From assembly GCA_947034885.2 (NCBI GenBank), contig OX344756.2, forward strand, positions 20,567,489 through 20,631,488: a stretch of 64,000 nucleotides of DNA, in the 5' to 3' direction. The notes below the pieces were generated by a model. It was not told where the DNA came from. It saw only the letters and a program-made list of their open reading frames with translations, and did no database searches. The translations under genes and the position numbers were made by a program. The stretch comes from Thuidium tamariscinum (Eukaryota > Streptophyta > Bryopsida > Hypnales > Thuidiaceae). Shown in pieces: positions 44,156 through 54,059 of the stretch (within the stretch, counting starts at the first letter, position 1; each line of letters opens with the position of its first letter).

Positions 44156-46153
44156 ATGGCGAGTTCCTCCAATCCGAAGCGAGTGGTAGTGACGGCCAAG
44201 GCAATTTCGCCAGTCATCCCTTCCGATCCGCAGCATCGGAAGGAGTTAGAAGATGATCTAGTCTTCCTAGGGTGTCATGGGTTGATCCGGCGCCCTTGGA
44301 GTGTGAAGAGTGACGAGATAGTACAGGAAATCCTCTCGGGAGTTCCGAATCAGTACGAACTCACAGTGAGGGGTAGACCGAGTGCCTGGACGCCGGATAT
44401 CTGGGCGAATGTATACGGTTTTGATAAAACCGGATTAGGTCTAGCTCCCCGGACGGACAAGTTTGGTGTTAACAAGTTCCGGAATCCGCCCCACCCTAAG
44501 GACGGATACTCAGTTCCGGATTGCACCAACGACCGGCATAGACGGATGTTGGAATTCTTGATTCCCATCCTCTATCCGGAAAAGCCTACCCGTGTCACCG
44601 TAACGGTAGCGAACACCATCTTCGGGTGTTTTGAGAAACGGATAGTCAACTGGGGTATAGTCCTCCAGTGGGTAGTTAACCGGCTAGCCGAGCATGTGGG
44701 ACGGGAGAAGACCAGCACTATCAGCGGCTATCTCTTCCACCTGTACCACCACCATGATGTACTGAGTGGCCCGGAACTCCTCCGCTATGAGATGGGAGTT
44801 CAGATCCTCAAGTATGGCTTGACGGATGAGTTGGAGAAGGAGCCGGAGGACCCGGAAGACGAGCCGATGGACGAGGACCCGGAAGAGCAGAAGCCGGTCA
44901 ACCAGCCGGAACGAAAGCCGGAACGGAAGAAGTCCACAACGCCGGATAAGAGAGGACACCCAGACCCGGATCCACCCGGATCAACCTTGGGGAAGAAGAA
45001 GCGGAACCACTTCGACACCATCATCCGTCACGCCATGATGGCGCACGCAGACAACAACCAATATGAGGCGATACTCGAACAGATTGTCACGAAGCTGGGC
45101 GCGGTGAAGATCGAAGACATTCCGGAAATCCTCAACCATCTTCCGACTCAAGAGGTGTTGCGGAAGAAAGACGAAGAGATCCGGAAGTGGGAGAACGTGG
45201 CCCGGAATCAGACGGATAAAATCCGACAGGCGGAAGATCTGGCCCGGATAGCTGAAGAGGGACGACGGAAGGCGGAAGAGGAGCGGAATGGACTCCAGAG
45301 CACGGTGACGTACCTGGAGAGTGATCTCAGTGTCGCCAACGGGAAGATCGTGGAGGCCACCTCCTTGGTCCGGAACCTGCAAGAGTTGGTGGCCCAGCCG
45401 GCGGATACGGTGATCAAAACGAAACTGTTTTCCGCCCGGCTGATGACGGAAGGGCACGTCACCGGATCGAAAGTCATCACCATCTTGGTGGATTATCAGG
45501 CCAAGATGGAAGGGGTGCTGAAAGAGATGAGGGCCTTAATAGGGGCTCTCAATCCGGAGTTGGGGGAAGGACTGTCGAGCTTGCTCAACCAGCAGGTGTT
45601 TACGGACTTCAGCCCCGGTGCGCAAGGACGGATGTCGACAGATCGAAAACTACTCGGAAACTCGCTGGTCGTGAAGAACCTCGGCGAGCTCGGATCGGAT
45701 CCGAATGCGGCCGGACCGTCCAACACACCTACGGATCCGCAAGAGAAGAGGGCATCACCACGGCTCGACCTGGAGATCCGGATGAAGGCCCTGACGAATC
45801 CGGCCAGGGAGAATCCGGAGAAGTTCGCCCACATGAACGAGCCAGACAAGGTTCCGGGTAAGGATCCGCGCAGCAAGACAGTCATCTTGGATGACTCGGA
45901 CAGGGAAGATAATCCGCCCCTCACCATCCGTGATGAAGTTAGGGGGCAGGGCGGATTTCAGGGAGTAGAGCATTCAGAAAGCTCCGAGGCGGATTCGGAG
46001 GAGACTTCGACGGAAGACAGCGGAACGCCACCGGTTCCGATTCAGAAGAGGCAGACCCGATCCGCCACCAAGAAGGCCCCCCCTCCCAAGGCAGCAACGC
46101 GAAGAAGTTCAGTTCCGCCCGTGGGCGTGACATCGAAGCGGGCGCGTAAGTAG
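44156..46153 (+). CDS. Intact 665-residue protein encoded within an LTR (family B, copy B2)
   Basis: Homologous along its length to the A3 protein but clearly diverged. The shared N-terminal domain shows ELEDDLVFLGCHG, RTDKFGVNKFRNP, PPHPKDGYSV, VTVTVANTIFG, VNWGIVL and YLFHLYHHHDVL. Then follow an acidic Glu/Pro stretch, a basic patch, a long coiled coil (about 350-430), an acidic Ser/Glu run and a basic tail ending SVPPVGVTSKRARK. The function is unknown and no enzyme motif is visible. The frame also opens 13 codons upstream, but the ATG at 44156 is in the best position and matches B1 (26755). Acidic runs plus a basic tail suggest a nuclear or nucleic-acid-associated protein, which is inference. 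Confidence 0.78.
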   Translation: MASSSNPKRVVVTAKAISPVIPSDPQHRKELEDDLVFLGCHGLIRRPWSVKSDEIVQEILSGVPNQYELTVRGRPSAWTPDIWANVYGFDKTGLGLAPRTDKFGVNKFRNPPHPKDGYSVPDCTNDRHRRMLEFLIPILYPEKPTRVTVTVANTIFGCFEKRIVNWGIVLQWVVNRLAEHVGREKTSTISGYLFHLYHHHDVLSGPELLRYEMGVQILKYGLTDELEKEPEDPEDEPMDEDPEEQKPVNQPERKPERKKSTTPDKRGHPDPDPPGSTLGKKKRNHFDTIIRHAMMAHADNNQYEAILEQIVTKLGAVKIEDIPEILNHLPTQEVLRKKDEEIRKWENVARNQTDKIRQAEDLARIAEEGRRKAEEERNGLQSTVTYLESDLSVANGKIVEATSLVRNLQELVAQPADTVIKTKLFSARLMTEGHVTGSKVITILVDYQAKMEGVLKEMRALIGALNPELGEGLSSLLNQQVFTDFSPGAQGRMSTDRKLLGNSLVVKNLGELGSDPNAAGPSNTPTDPQEKRASPRLDLEIRMKALTNPARENPEKFAHMNEPDKVPGKDPRSKTVILDDSDREDNPPLTIRDEVRGQGGFQGVEHSESSEADSEETSTEDSGTPPVPIQKRQTRSATKKAPPPKAATRRSSVPPVGVTSKRARK

Positions 46154-48525
46154 GATAAGGTTTGAGTAGTTAGGTAGGTTTTTGAGATTTTGGGACGGAA
46201 GTTTCCTGGACGGATTTCCCGGATGTGGGCCCCGATCCGGAACTTTAGGGACAACTGACCGAACCTTTCCGGATAATCCGGTTGGGCTCCGATTGGTTGT
46301 TTCGGATTTTCTTTTGCCTTGTTGGCATTCCGTTTCTGTTTTTAGGCTTTGACTTTCATTGTTATTTTGGCTTTTAAGGGGCAGGCAAGTTAGTTGGCCT
46401 GTCATTCCCTCCTAGTGCATATTCTACTGTATTTTCATTCCCTTCTTTAATTTGAGCCGGCGGATGGACATTCTAGCTCTGACTTGTGTTTGAGTCTTTC
46501 TTGGTGTGCTTGTTGGAGTGTTGAGAGGCAAGAGGGACAGGTGAGGAGGAATCCGGATACTTAGGCAACTGAGGTCTGAACTGAGTGACCAGTTTCTTAG
46601 AACTTGGGTTTAGAGTTGTGCGTTTGTGCGTGGAGCCTTTAATTTGCTGGAACGGTGATCCGGTGTGAGCGTGGAGGAGGTTCCGGAACCACGGGGGTGG
46701 ATCCGTGCGGAGCTAAACAACCGCCAAGAGGAAAGTTTCCGTCCACCGGAAGGTCTGCCAACCACTAAGTCGATCTGCTGATCTAGGAAAGTACGTCCTT
46801 TTGGGCTTAGATGTCTTTGGATCTGTCGTTGTAGTAAGGGTAAGTGAAAGTAGTCCTGAGTGACCTGCTAACCGGATTGGCCTAGAGCTATCCGGGAAGT
46901 TGTGAGGATCCGGATCTGCCTCTACTGCAAAAACGGATATATTTGTGTGTCTTTGTGTGTTTCGTTTGAGAGAAGAGAGTGCGAGGTTTATGAGTGGTGA
47001 GTCCCTACCCCTCTAAAGATCAAGAGAGGACCCCCTGAGGGTAAAACAGGGGTATCTAAAACCGATTATTGAGTGACGGAATCGGAATCCGAATTAAGAC
47101 GGATCTGGGAAAAGGTGTAATCCGGATCCGGATAGAGGTGACGGATCCAAAGCGGATCCGGAAAGAGTGGAGAGACGGATCCGGATTGAATTCCGGACAC
47201 AAGGTTCCGGAAGAGAGTAGTAACTTGGGGTGTTTTGATCCGATAAACCTAGAAACCGGAAAACGCAACTATTAGTAACGTCTGGAATCTCCTGGGACGA
47301 TATTCCGTGTCATATTATCACGTTTGGGTGTGATAAAGGTGCTTTCTGCTAGACTGCGCGTACGACTCCTTTCCTGAGGAAGGAGAGGAAGAGGAACTGA
47401 ATCCGGTCTTCCAGATTCAGTCGACCTACGGGAGAGGAAGACCACCTCAGCAGCTAATGAGGGTAGCTGTTGGTCCTCGATCTGTCCCAACAGGGATGAA
47501 TCCTAACCTCCCTCCTCAGTTAAAGAATTATGGTTTCTGTTTCATTTGTGGGAACCTAGACCACTATGCAAATGTCTGTCCTTTCAAAGGACCCAGTCAA
47601 GGGGCACCCATGATGTTGCCGTGTCAGAACTGCCAGGAGTATGGTCATATAGCTGTACAGTGTTAAAAACCTCAGCAGACCAGGGTAGTTTACAAACAAG
47701 TAGAGATCCCTCCTAGGGAAAAGACGGGACTCAATTACGAATCTAAGACCGGAATTGAGAACCCTGAAAATTGATGCCAAGAGGTGGAGCTACTGCGAGC
47801 CCTAGAGATGCCCGTTTTGAGAGTAGAAACACGTAGCTCCACCGAGAAAAGAAAGGTTGGAAAGAATAGAAAGAAGGCCCACCGCAAAAGTAGGCCAATC
47901 CGGACTCAGAGACCGGATTCGAGTGATTCTAATCACTCTGATGAGTCCACCCTAGAACCACCCTTAGCAAACTCAGAAAATGGGGTGGAACCTAAGGGAA
48001 TACCGGAGGATATCAGCGAGCAAGTAAGGAAGGAGTTGGACAGGTCAGTTCCCGAATCCGGGACTGCCCCGACTCCAACTTCCGGTCTGATAACATCTCC
48101 GAGGCATGTAAGGTTCAATGATGTACCGGTCTTCATCACGCCAGAAAGGAAGGAGGACGAGTACAACATTTTGCAGGATATCAAGGACCAGAAAGCTAAT
48201 GTCACCATTGGCCAACTGCTCCATGATAATGCCAATTATCAGAAACTCATCCGGGAAGCCTGGACCAAAAGAAGGAGGAGGAGATTCAAGCTCCCGGCTG
48301 TAGTCGTCAACTTCGCCAACGTAGAAGATTTCGGTCCACCCGAGGTCACAGTAGAAGTCGAAGGCTGCACCATCCCCAAAGTTTTAGTTGATGGAGAGTC
48401 AGGAGTGAATCTAATGTTAGAAGATACAGCTTTTGACTTGGGCTTTACGACGTTTGAAACCACCACTCAAGTACTGAGAATGGCAGACCAGTCTCGGGTG
48501 ATTCCGGTCGAATGACTGTCACAAG

Positions 48526-48990
48526 CAGGGTTGCTTCCGTCGCGTCACGTCCGTCCGTCAGGATGTCCGTCCGCTGACGTGACGGGGAGCCGAGCGTCCG
48601 TCAGGATGAAATTCACGACAGAATCCGCGACAGAGGATGAAAAATCGTGACAACGGTCGTGGACGCCCTCACGGACGACCTCCGTGGACGGCCTAGAAGG
48701 ACATGCTCGGTGGACAGTTCCGATGGACGGTCCTGGCTGACTGGACGGCTTGGATGGACACTCTGGGTTCTGCGGACGGTCCGGATCCGGTGGATGGTTT
48801 TAGGGGACGGCCCCGCTCGCGGGGTATGGACGGCCCCGATGGACAGGACGTCCAGTGGACGGCTCGGACGAACGCCTCCAGATCGACAATCTGGGTACGG
48901 TCTACGCTTGGGAAGGACGGCTTGGATTGAGAGGAAGGTTGGACGGCCTGGGTTCGATGGACTGGAACTCTTTATTTGTAAGACTTAAAA
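48526..48990 (+). mobile_element. hAT-like left terminus followed by a GACGG array
   Basis: CAGGGTTGC at 48526 repeats the terminus of the hAT-type element at 39029. The eight bases before it, GTCACAAG, would be the target duplication. CGTCACGTCCGTC-type subterminal words follow, then about 350 bp in which GACGG recurs (48,650-48,960). It cuts off the protease frame of A2. No matching right end with GTCACAAG was found downstream, so the element is long, truncated or rearranged. Confidence 0.55.
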
Positions 48991-49119
48991 GTCTAAGTTC
49001 ATATTCGCAATCAAAATTTTCTCATTAGTCTATGAGGTTTAACCATCTCTCAAAAAATAATTTTCCATGGTTTTGTATTTTAGGCCTTCCATAGTCTAAA
49101 TATAATATATATTCTGTAT
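48991..49119. other. AT-rich spacer
   Basis: Short AT-rich spacer between the GACGG array and the low-complexity array. Nothing else is seen. Confidence 0.4.
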
Positions 49120-50410
49120 TTAAAAAAAAGGTTTTGGTGGTTTGAATCAAAAAAAAGGAAATGGTTTGAATGAAAATAACGTTAATGGTTTGGAATTGTG
49201 AATAAAAAAAAATATAAAACTAGTTTTGAAAAAAAATGTATTAATTGTTCGAATAAAAAAATTATGGAAATGGTTTGAATAAAAAAAAATGTTAATGGTT
49301 TGAAATGTTGAATGAAAAAAAAATATAGAAAGGGTTTGGAAAAAAATGTGTTAATGGCTCGACCAAAAAAATTTGGAAATGGGTTGGGAAAAAAATGTGA
49401 TTAGGGTTTGACTAAAAGAAATATGGAAATGGGTTGAAATGTTGGAAAAACAAATTTAGAAATGGTTTGGAAAAAAAATGTGTTAATTGTTTGACTAGAA
49501 TAAATATGGAAATGGTTTAGGGTAAAAAAATGGCCAAGTTTTGAGTAAAGAAAAACGGTAATGGTATAGGGTGTTAGAAAGAAAAATATAGAAATGGTTT
49601 GGAAAAAAGATGGGTTAATGGTTCGACTAAAAAAAATATGGAAATGGTTTGAATCAAAGAAAAAGAAAAAGGAAATGCTTTGAATAAAAAAAAAGTTAAT
49701 AATTTGAAATGTTGAATACAAAAAAATATAGAAATGGTTTGGAAAAAAAATGTGTTCATGTTTCGACTAAAAAATATATGAAAATGCTTCGAATAAAAAA
49801 AAATATGGAAATGGGTTGAATAAAAAAAAAGGCAATGGTTTGAAAGGTTGGAAAAAAACTTATAGAAAGGGTCGTGAAAAAAAATGTGTTAATGGTTTGA
49901 CTAAAAAAAATATGGAAATAAGTTGGAAAGAAAATGTGTTCAGGGTTTGATTAAAAATAATATGGAAATGGTTTGAATAAAAAAAATGGAAATGGTTTGA
50001 AAAAAAAAACTTTCATGGTTTGAAATGTTGAATAAAAAACATTTAGAAATGGTTTGGAAAAAAAATGTTAATGCCTTAATGGTTAAGGCTCAAATTGGAA
50101 ATAGTTTGAATCAATAAAATGGGAATGCTTTGAATAAAAAAGAACGTTGATGGTTTGAAATGTGGACGACAAAAAAATATAGAAATGGTTTAAAAAAATG
50201 TGTTCATGGTTCGACTAATAAAAATATGGAAATGGATTCAATCTAAAATATGGAAAGGGGTTGAATCTAACAAATGGAAATGGGTTAGGGTAAAAAAATG
50301 GTTATGGTTTGACATGTGGAAAAAAAAATGTGGAAAAATGCGGTGGGAAAAACTTGGGTTAATGGTTTGATTAAAAAAATTCGAAATGGTGGGAATCAAA
50401 AACAAAAGCA
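49120..50410 (+). repeat. Degenerate A-rich minisatellite, GGAAATGGTTTGAATAAAAA-type
   Basis: About 1.3 kb made of imperfect units such as ATGGAAATGGTTTGAA followed by runs of A, with unit lengths roughly 20-45 bp. Poly-A runs of 5-9 bases punctuate it. The same unit occurs in inverted orientation at 57,905-58,270. Minus-strand open frames here (Phe/Ile/Ser-rich) are by-products of the repeat. Confidence 0.8.
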
Positions 50411-50806
50411 TATATACTTGTGGCATATGTAAAAAATAGAATTTTGGCAATTTTTAAAAGTAAACTTACAAAATATACTTTAAGTGAAAGTATGGCATTG
50501 GATTTAAATGAACTTGTTGCACATACATTTCAAGCAAACGTATTGAGTATTCTTTTCATTTGTTCATGGTTAAGTTTTCAGTTTAAGTGTTTAACAGACA
50601 ATACAGTTGTACGAGAAAAATGAAAATGCTTCATTGCCCAAAAAATGTACTTTTGCAACATGAGCAACAAACGCTCGTAAATGGTCGTCATAGCCAAATA
50701 CTATTTACAATACTAATATACTATACATCCATCTAATGGCCTAACTCATCACCAGAAGGTATTCAACCTTGTTCTGGTTCTACAATGCCTCTACCTATAC
50801 TATTTC

Positions 50807-53125
50807 TCAAAAATTTTGCAATCCTTGTCTAGATTGCAAATTGTTCAACATAGCCACTACGGTCCGATCATATCGATCGTGCAAGTAGGAAGAAATGGTT
50901 GACAACATTTGCACCTCATTGAACGTAGTGTCTTCGATGAACCTCATTTGTGCCTCATGATCCATGTCTTGGAGTATTCCGATAGGATTTCCGCTGGAGT
51001 CAAAAACCACATTCTCTGGATGTGGTCGGCGCACGAACTCCTGTCGGTCCAAGTCCCAATGGCCACTAGCAAGTTGGCCAAAAAATACTCGCCGCCCTGG
51101 ATCGCCCGCACTAATCAGCTTCTTGCACACCTCCGTAATCTCCGCATCATCGATCCACGGAACGTCTTGCACGCTGCGCACGACGAGGTGTCTACTGTCA
51201 TGGCCCCACTTCCACATCCATATCATGTCATTACCCCAACTCCCTCTATTCTCATCGCCAGGCAAGTTCTCTTCGTTCAACTCGAAGTGTGGGGGCATGT
51301 AATCCTCCAACCCAAATTGGACGTACAACCGCCGGTGCAAAGGAGCCTTGCATTGTGCGCACCGCTTTCTTGTGACCATGTGCGAAATGAGACATCCGGG
51401 GTGGTACATATGTCCACACGTTCCAAGGCAAAATCCACCCTCGGGCCCAAACGGTTCCATGCAAATCGTGCACGTCATTCCATCCTTCACAAACTCGGGA
51501 ACTATGGGCCACAGTAAGGGGGCATTGCCTTCTCTATCCACGGGCTCGTATCGATATCTCGCAGTGTTGAATTGGAAGTCTAGATGCGGATGCCCGTCCC
51601 AATCAATGCTTGCATTATCGCGATTTGTGGGCAATGTAACTGGAAACATATCCTCCAGTCGGGCCCACGATGTCAAGCCAAAATAACATTGGCTACCATC
51701 TCTAAATTGTGCAGCTATTTTCTTGACTTCACGCTGCAGTTGTGCGACCTCGTTCATAGCCAAAGTGCATGCCAATCTCATGTTGCTCATGGCAAGCAAC
51801 TTTTGCTCCCTCGTAGTTGACGTTTGTTGCAACAATCTATCCTTCATGGCATTTACAAATGCCAACTCGTCCTGTAGTCCCTCTAAAGCCGCTGATACAG
51901 TCTCCATGTTGGCCTTGGCCTCATTGCACTCGCCCTCTGCACGCTCCGCTCGTGCCACAAGGGCATCGTATACCACGCGCTCAACGCTTATGAACTCTTG
52001 GCCTAATGCATCTGTTGATTGGGTTGCCGCATTTGAACTCTCACTACGAAAATGTGGTGTTGGGAATATACCACGAGGCCGCACCCGGCGCACCGTCAAC
52101 GGGTCAGCTGGCTCAATTAGACCATATGTGGCCCGCTCCACGACCTCATCCAATGGTGGAGTGCCATCCGTGCTTTGGCGACGTTCACGTTCAAGCAAGT
52201 CAATGTTACTTGCTAGTAACTTAGCATTCGTTTCCTCCAAAGCCTTCACTCGTGCGTTGTGGGCTTGTACCTCCATCTCGTGCCTTCGCTCAGCTTCTGC
52301 ACCATCCTCACGCAGCTTAATCACCAATGCACGTAATGCCTCTAATTCCCCATTTGCTCCAAATACTTCATTAATTGTCATGGACGGGGGAATTGGGTGA
52401 ATGGCGAGTGGCATGGGCTCGCTTGGACTGGCAATGGGCGCCTCCAATTCGGGAGCCACCAGATTTTGTTCGTTGGCGCCTTGAGGTGCATTGTCGACCT
52501 CCATGGGGTCCGCGGCCGCCGCTTCGTCCCCTTGTGCCCCAGCCACTCCTTCGCCCTCCAATTGCACTGCAGGATTTGGTGGAATTCTACGGCTTTTAGT
52601 AGGGAAATGGCCGCCCCGTTGTTTTGCCGGATACGTGTTCCAATCCACGTCCTTGCCCAAAAAAAACTCCGCATACGCCATTTGACACAATGCAAGGGTC
52701 CCATCCTTCTTCGAGAGGGTCCCCCAAAGTGCCAATGCCACCTCGGTCAACCGCTTCTTGAACGTTGGGTGTACGCAATACTTGATCAATGCAACGCTAG
52801 ATCGCACTTGCGTCTCATTTCTCTCCCGTGGAAAATGGCAGTTGATGTGGGCCCAGTCCACGTATCTCTGACATGTGGTGTGGGTCCATGGCTCAAGCGC
52901 CTGTTCCCACCCGTGCCTGGCTAAAACTTCTCCAGTGTTGAAAGTCGCCCAGTCTACAGTGCTCCTGTTCCCATGACGCCTCCTATGTGGGGGTTCACCT
53001 TCATGGGTTACCATCTCCTGGTTTTCTACCACTGGGGGGTGATTTCCAGCAATTACCACCTCCTGGTTCTCTGCCATGGGGGGGTTCTCTACATGTAGTA
53101 CCATCTCTCCAGGGTTTAAGGCCAT
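50807..53125 (-). CDS. Coiled-coil RING-H2 finger protein, probable E3 ubiquitin ligase
   Basis: A single open frame of 772 residues from ATG 53125 to the stop at 50807. The frame extends seven codons further upstream only with a GTG. A canonical RING-H2 lies at residues about 552-590: CTIC, then C-G-H-M-Y-H-P-G-C, then CAQC, in C-x2-C-x14-C-x-H-x2-H-x2-C-x10-C-x2-C spacing. RING-H2 domains bind two zinc ions and recruit ubiquitin-conjugating enzymes. Two heptad-rich coiled coils (about 235-320 and 385-460) precede it. The N-terminal 60 residues are Pro/Glu-rich with near-repeats (NPPMAENQEVV, HPPVVENQEMV), and residues 60-160 form an unrecognised domain rich in Trp (VDWATFNTGEVLARHGW). No intron is needed. 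It sits between A-rich and GACGG arrays in transposon-rich DNA, so it may be cargo of a mobile element rather than a host gene. Confidence 0.7.
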   Translation of the reverse strand: MALNPGEMVLHVENPPMAENQEVVIAGNHPPVVENQEMVTHEGEPPHRRRHGNRSTVDWATFNTGEVLARHGWEQALEPWTHTTCQRYVDWAHINCHFPRERNETQVRSSVALIKYCVHPTFKKRLTEVALALWGTLSKKDGTLALCQMAYAEFFLGKDVDWNTYPAKQRGGHFPTKSRRIPPNPAVQLEGEGVAGAQGDEAAAADPMEVDNAPQGANEQNLVAPELEAPIASPSEPMPLAIHPIPPSMTINEVFGANGELEALRALVIKLREDGAEAERRHEMEVQAHNARVKALEETNAKLLASNIDLLERERRQSTDGTPPLDEVVERATYGLIEPADPLTVRRVRPRGIFPTPHFRSESSNAATQSTDALGQEFISVERVVYDALVARAERAEGECNEAKANMETVSAALEGLQDELAFVNAMKDRLLQQTSTTREQKLLAMSNMRLACTLAMNEVAQLQREVKKIAAQFRDGSQCYFGLTSWARLEDMFPVTLPTNRDNASIDWDGHPHLDFQFNTARYRYEPVDREGNAPLLWPIVPEFVKDGMTCTICMEPFGPEGGFCLGTCGHMYHPGCLISHMVTRKRCAQCKAPLHRRLYVQFGLEDYMPPHFELNEENLPGDENRGSWGNDMIWMWKWGHDSRHLVVRSVQDVPWIDDAEITEVCKKLISAGDPGRRVFFGQLASGHWDLDRQEFVRRPHPENVVFDSSGNPIGILQDMDHEAQMRFIEDTTFNEVQMLSTISSYLHDRYDRTVVAMLNNLQSRQGLQNF

Positions 53126-53389
53126 AGTACCTGTACACAATGCCACAACACGGTATGTATGTACAGATGACTATGCTCTGCCTCCTGTTGCGTGAGGGCA
53201 ACTGGAATGTGGCAAAGCAATAGCCAAATGCTTGACTTCCTCCCGAATTGCAATACAAAGCTTTTTTCAAGCTAGGACAGAGCAACTCAAGAGAGAAAGC
53301 AAGGTTAATTGTGGCTGAATTTGGGATTTATACTCCCCATTACCAAGCCTCGTTAGGAGTGTTAATTTGTGTCTAATCACATCGCCATG
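53126..53389 (-). promoter_or_regulatory. Putative 5' leader and promoter of the RING-H2 gene
   Basis: Lies between the RING-H2 start codon and the GACGG array. On the minus strand TGTACAG precedes GTACTATGG, so a splice acceptor just before the ATG is conceivable. No clear TATA box was found. Confidence 0.3.
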
Positions 53390-53821
53390 CACCACCTGGA
53401 GCCGTTGATGCGGACGGCCATCGACGGCTGGGCGTCCAGGGAGCGTCGACGGAGGTTCGGGAGGCCGTCGACAGCTTCGGGATGACGTCACAGAGGTCGT
53501 CCACAGGTCCGGCGCCGTCAACGAGTTCGAAAACACTCATGAGTTCGAAAATCCATAATTACTCCGCCGAATTGCAAATTCGATGGCCCAAAATGGCTCT
53601 TCGTGACGGCCTGCCCGTGGTCTTGGACGGCCACTGTTCCGCTGTGGACAGCCTGTCCGGACAGGTCGACGCTCCGGCCCGCAGCCAAATTCGTTGTGGA
53701 CGGCCTGCCCAGGTCGTGGACGGATTCCGGACGACCTGCCCAGGTCCTGGACGGGCCCGTGTTGCTGGACGGTTTTAGGGACGCCCTCCGTCCCTGTGAC
53801 GGCCTGCCCAGGTCCTCGACG
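53390..53821 (+). repeat. GACGG array upstream of the RING-H2 gene
   Basis: Dense in GACGG and GACGGCC, with recurrent longer phrases such as GACGGCCTGCCCAGGTC (copies near 53,700 and 53,800 and again at 56,271). All are in the same orientation as the arrays at 33.2, 48.7 and 61.4 kb. Open frames on the plus strand here are repeat artefacts. Confidence 0.75.
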
Positions 53822-54056
53822 GCCAGGGAGGACTGACCCCTCTATTGCCCCTCCGAAGGGTAAATGTAAAAAATTCCCCCCTATTTTGTGCCAATTAAAT
53901 TTTAGATTTCAACACGTCCCCTAGCTAAATCGAGGTCTCTGATTCCAAATGTGAATTCAGAATTTGCAAAAAAGAATTTGTGTGAAAAATAAAATAAATT
54001 CCAGGGTTTTCTGCAAGAGAAAAAAAGGGGCAATAGAGGGGTCAGTCCTCCCTGGC
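53822..54056. mobile_element. 235-bp foldback element with 31-bp perfect inverted repeats
   Basis: Bases 53822-53852 are the exact reverse complement of 54026-54056; inside the arms the sequence reads CAGGGAGGACTGACCCC. The interior is AT-rich and non-coding. The CAGGG start suggests hAT affiliation, but the flanking 8-mers do not match, so this is uncertain. LTR C2 is inserted directly after its right end. Confidence 0.65.
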
Positions 54057-54059
54057 TGT

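Larger units (their letters stand above)
43543..47367 (+). mobile_element. Solo LTR B2 inside A2 gag
   Basis: 3,825 bp starting TGTCGCAGTCCGG and ending GCGTACGACT, flanked by identical CCTTT at 43538-43542 and 47368-47372. Excising it with one CCTTT rejoins gag in frame. It carries its own TATA box and an intact ORF. The related copy B1 ends in A where this one ends in T, probably a point change in the terminal dinucleotide. Confidence 0.9.
42304..48525 (+). pseudogene. gag-pro: gag and protease region of retrotransposon A2, interrupted by solo LTR B2
   Basis: The first part (42304-43488, 394 codons) is a Ty3/gypsy-type gag with RFRGDGNQDVDDWL, the capsid-like WNDWDQLTSLFVRTF region and a CCHC knuckle, CPRCQEVGHFPSEC. 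A TAG follows, but the same frame continues to 43542. B2 (43543-47367) interrupts it, and the frame resumes at 47373 with two further knuckles (CFICGNLDHYANVC, CQNCQEYGHIAVQC). The C-terminal part has an aspartic protease core, VLVDGESGVNLM, and the gypsy-type LRMADQSRVIPV. Stops at about 43486, 47664, 47774 and 48512 break it, so it is inactive. The sequence is cut at 48525 by a hAT-like terminus; reverse transcriptase and integrase are not in the window. Confidence 0.85.

Noticed and set aside
50909..52924. Several plus-strand frames of 100-225 codons
   Set aside because: They are antisense shadows of the RING-H2 frame, which is longer and has a canonical motif.
48526..54056. Pairing the CAGGG end at 48526 with the CCCTG end at 54053 as one hAT element carrying the RING-H2 gene
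   Set aside because: Terminal sequences differ beyond CAGGG, the right flank is not GTCACAAG, and the 54-kb end pairs perfectly with 53822 instead.
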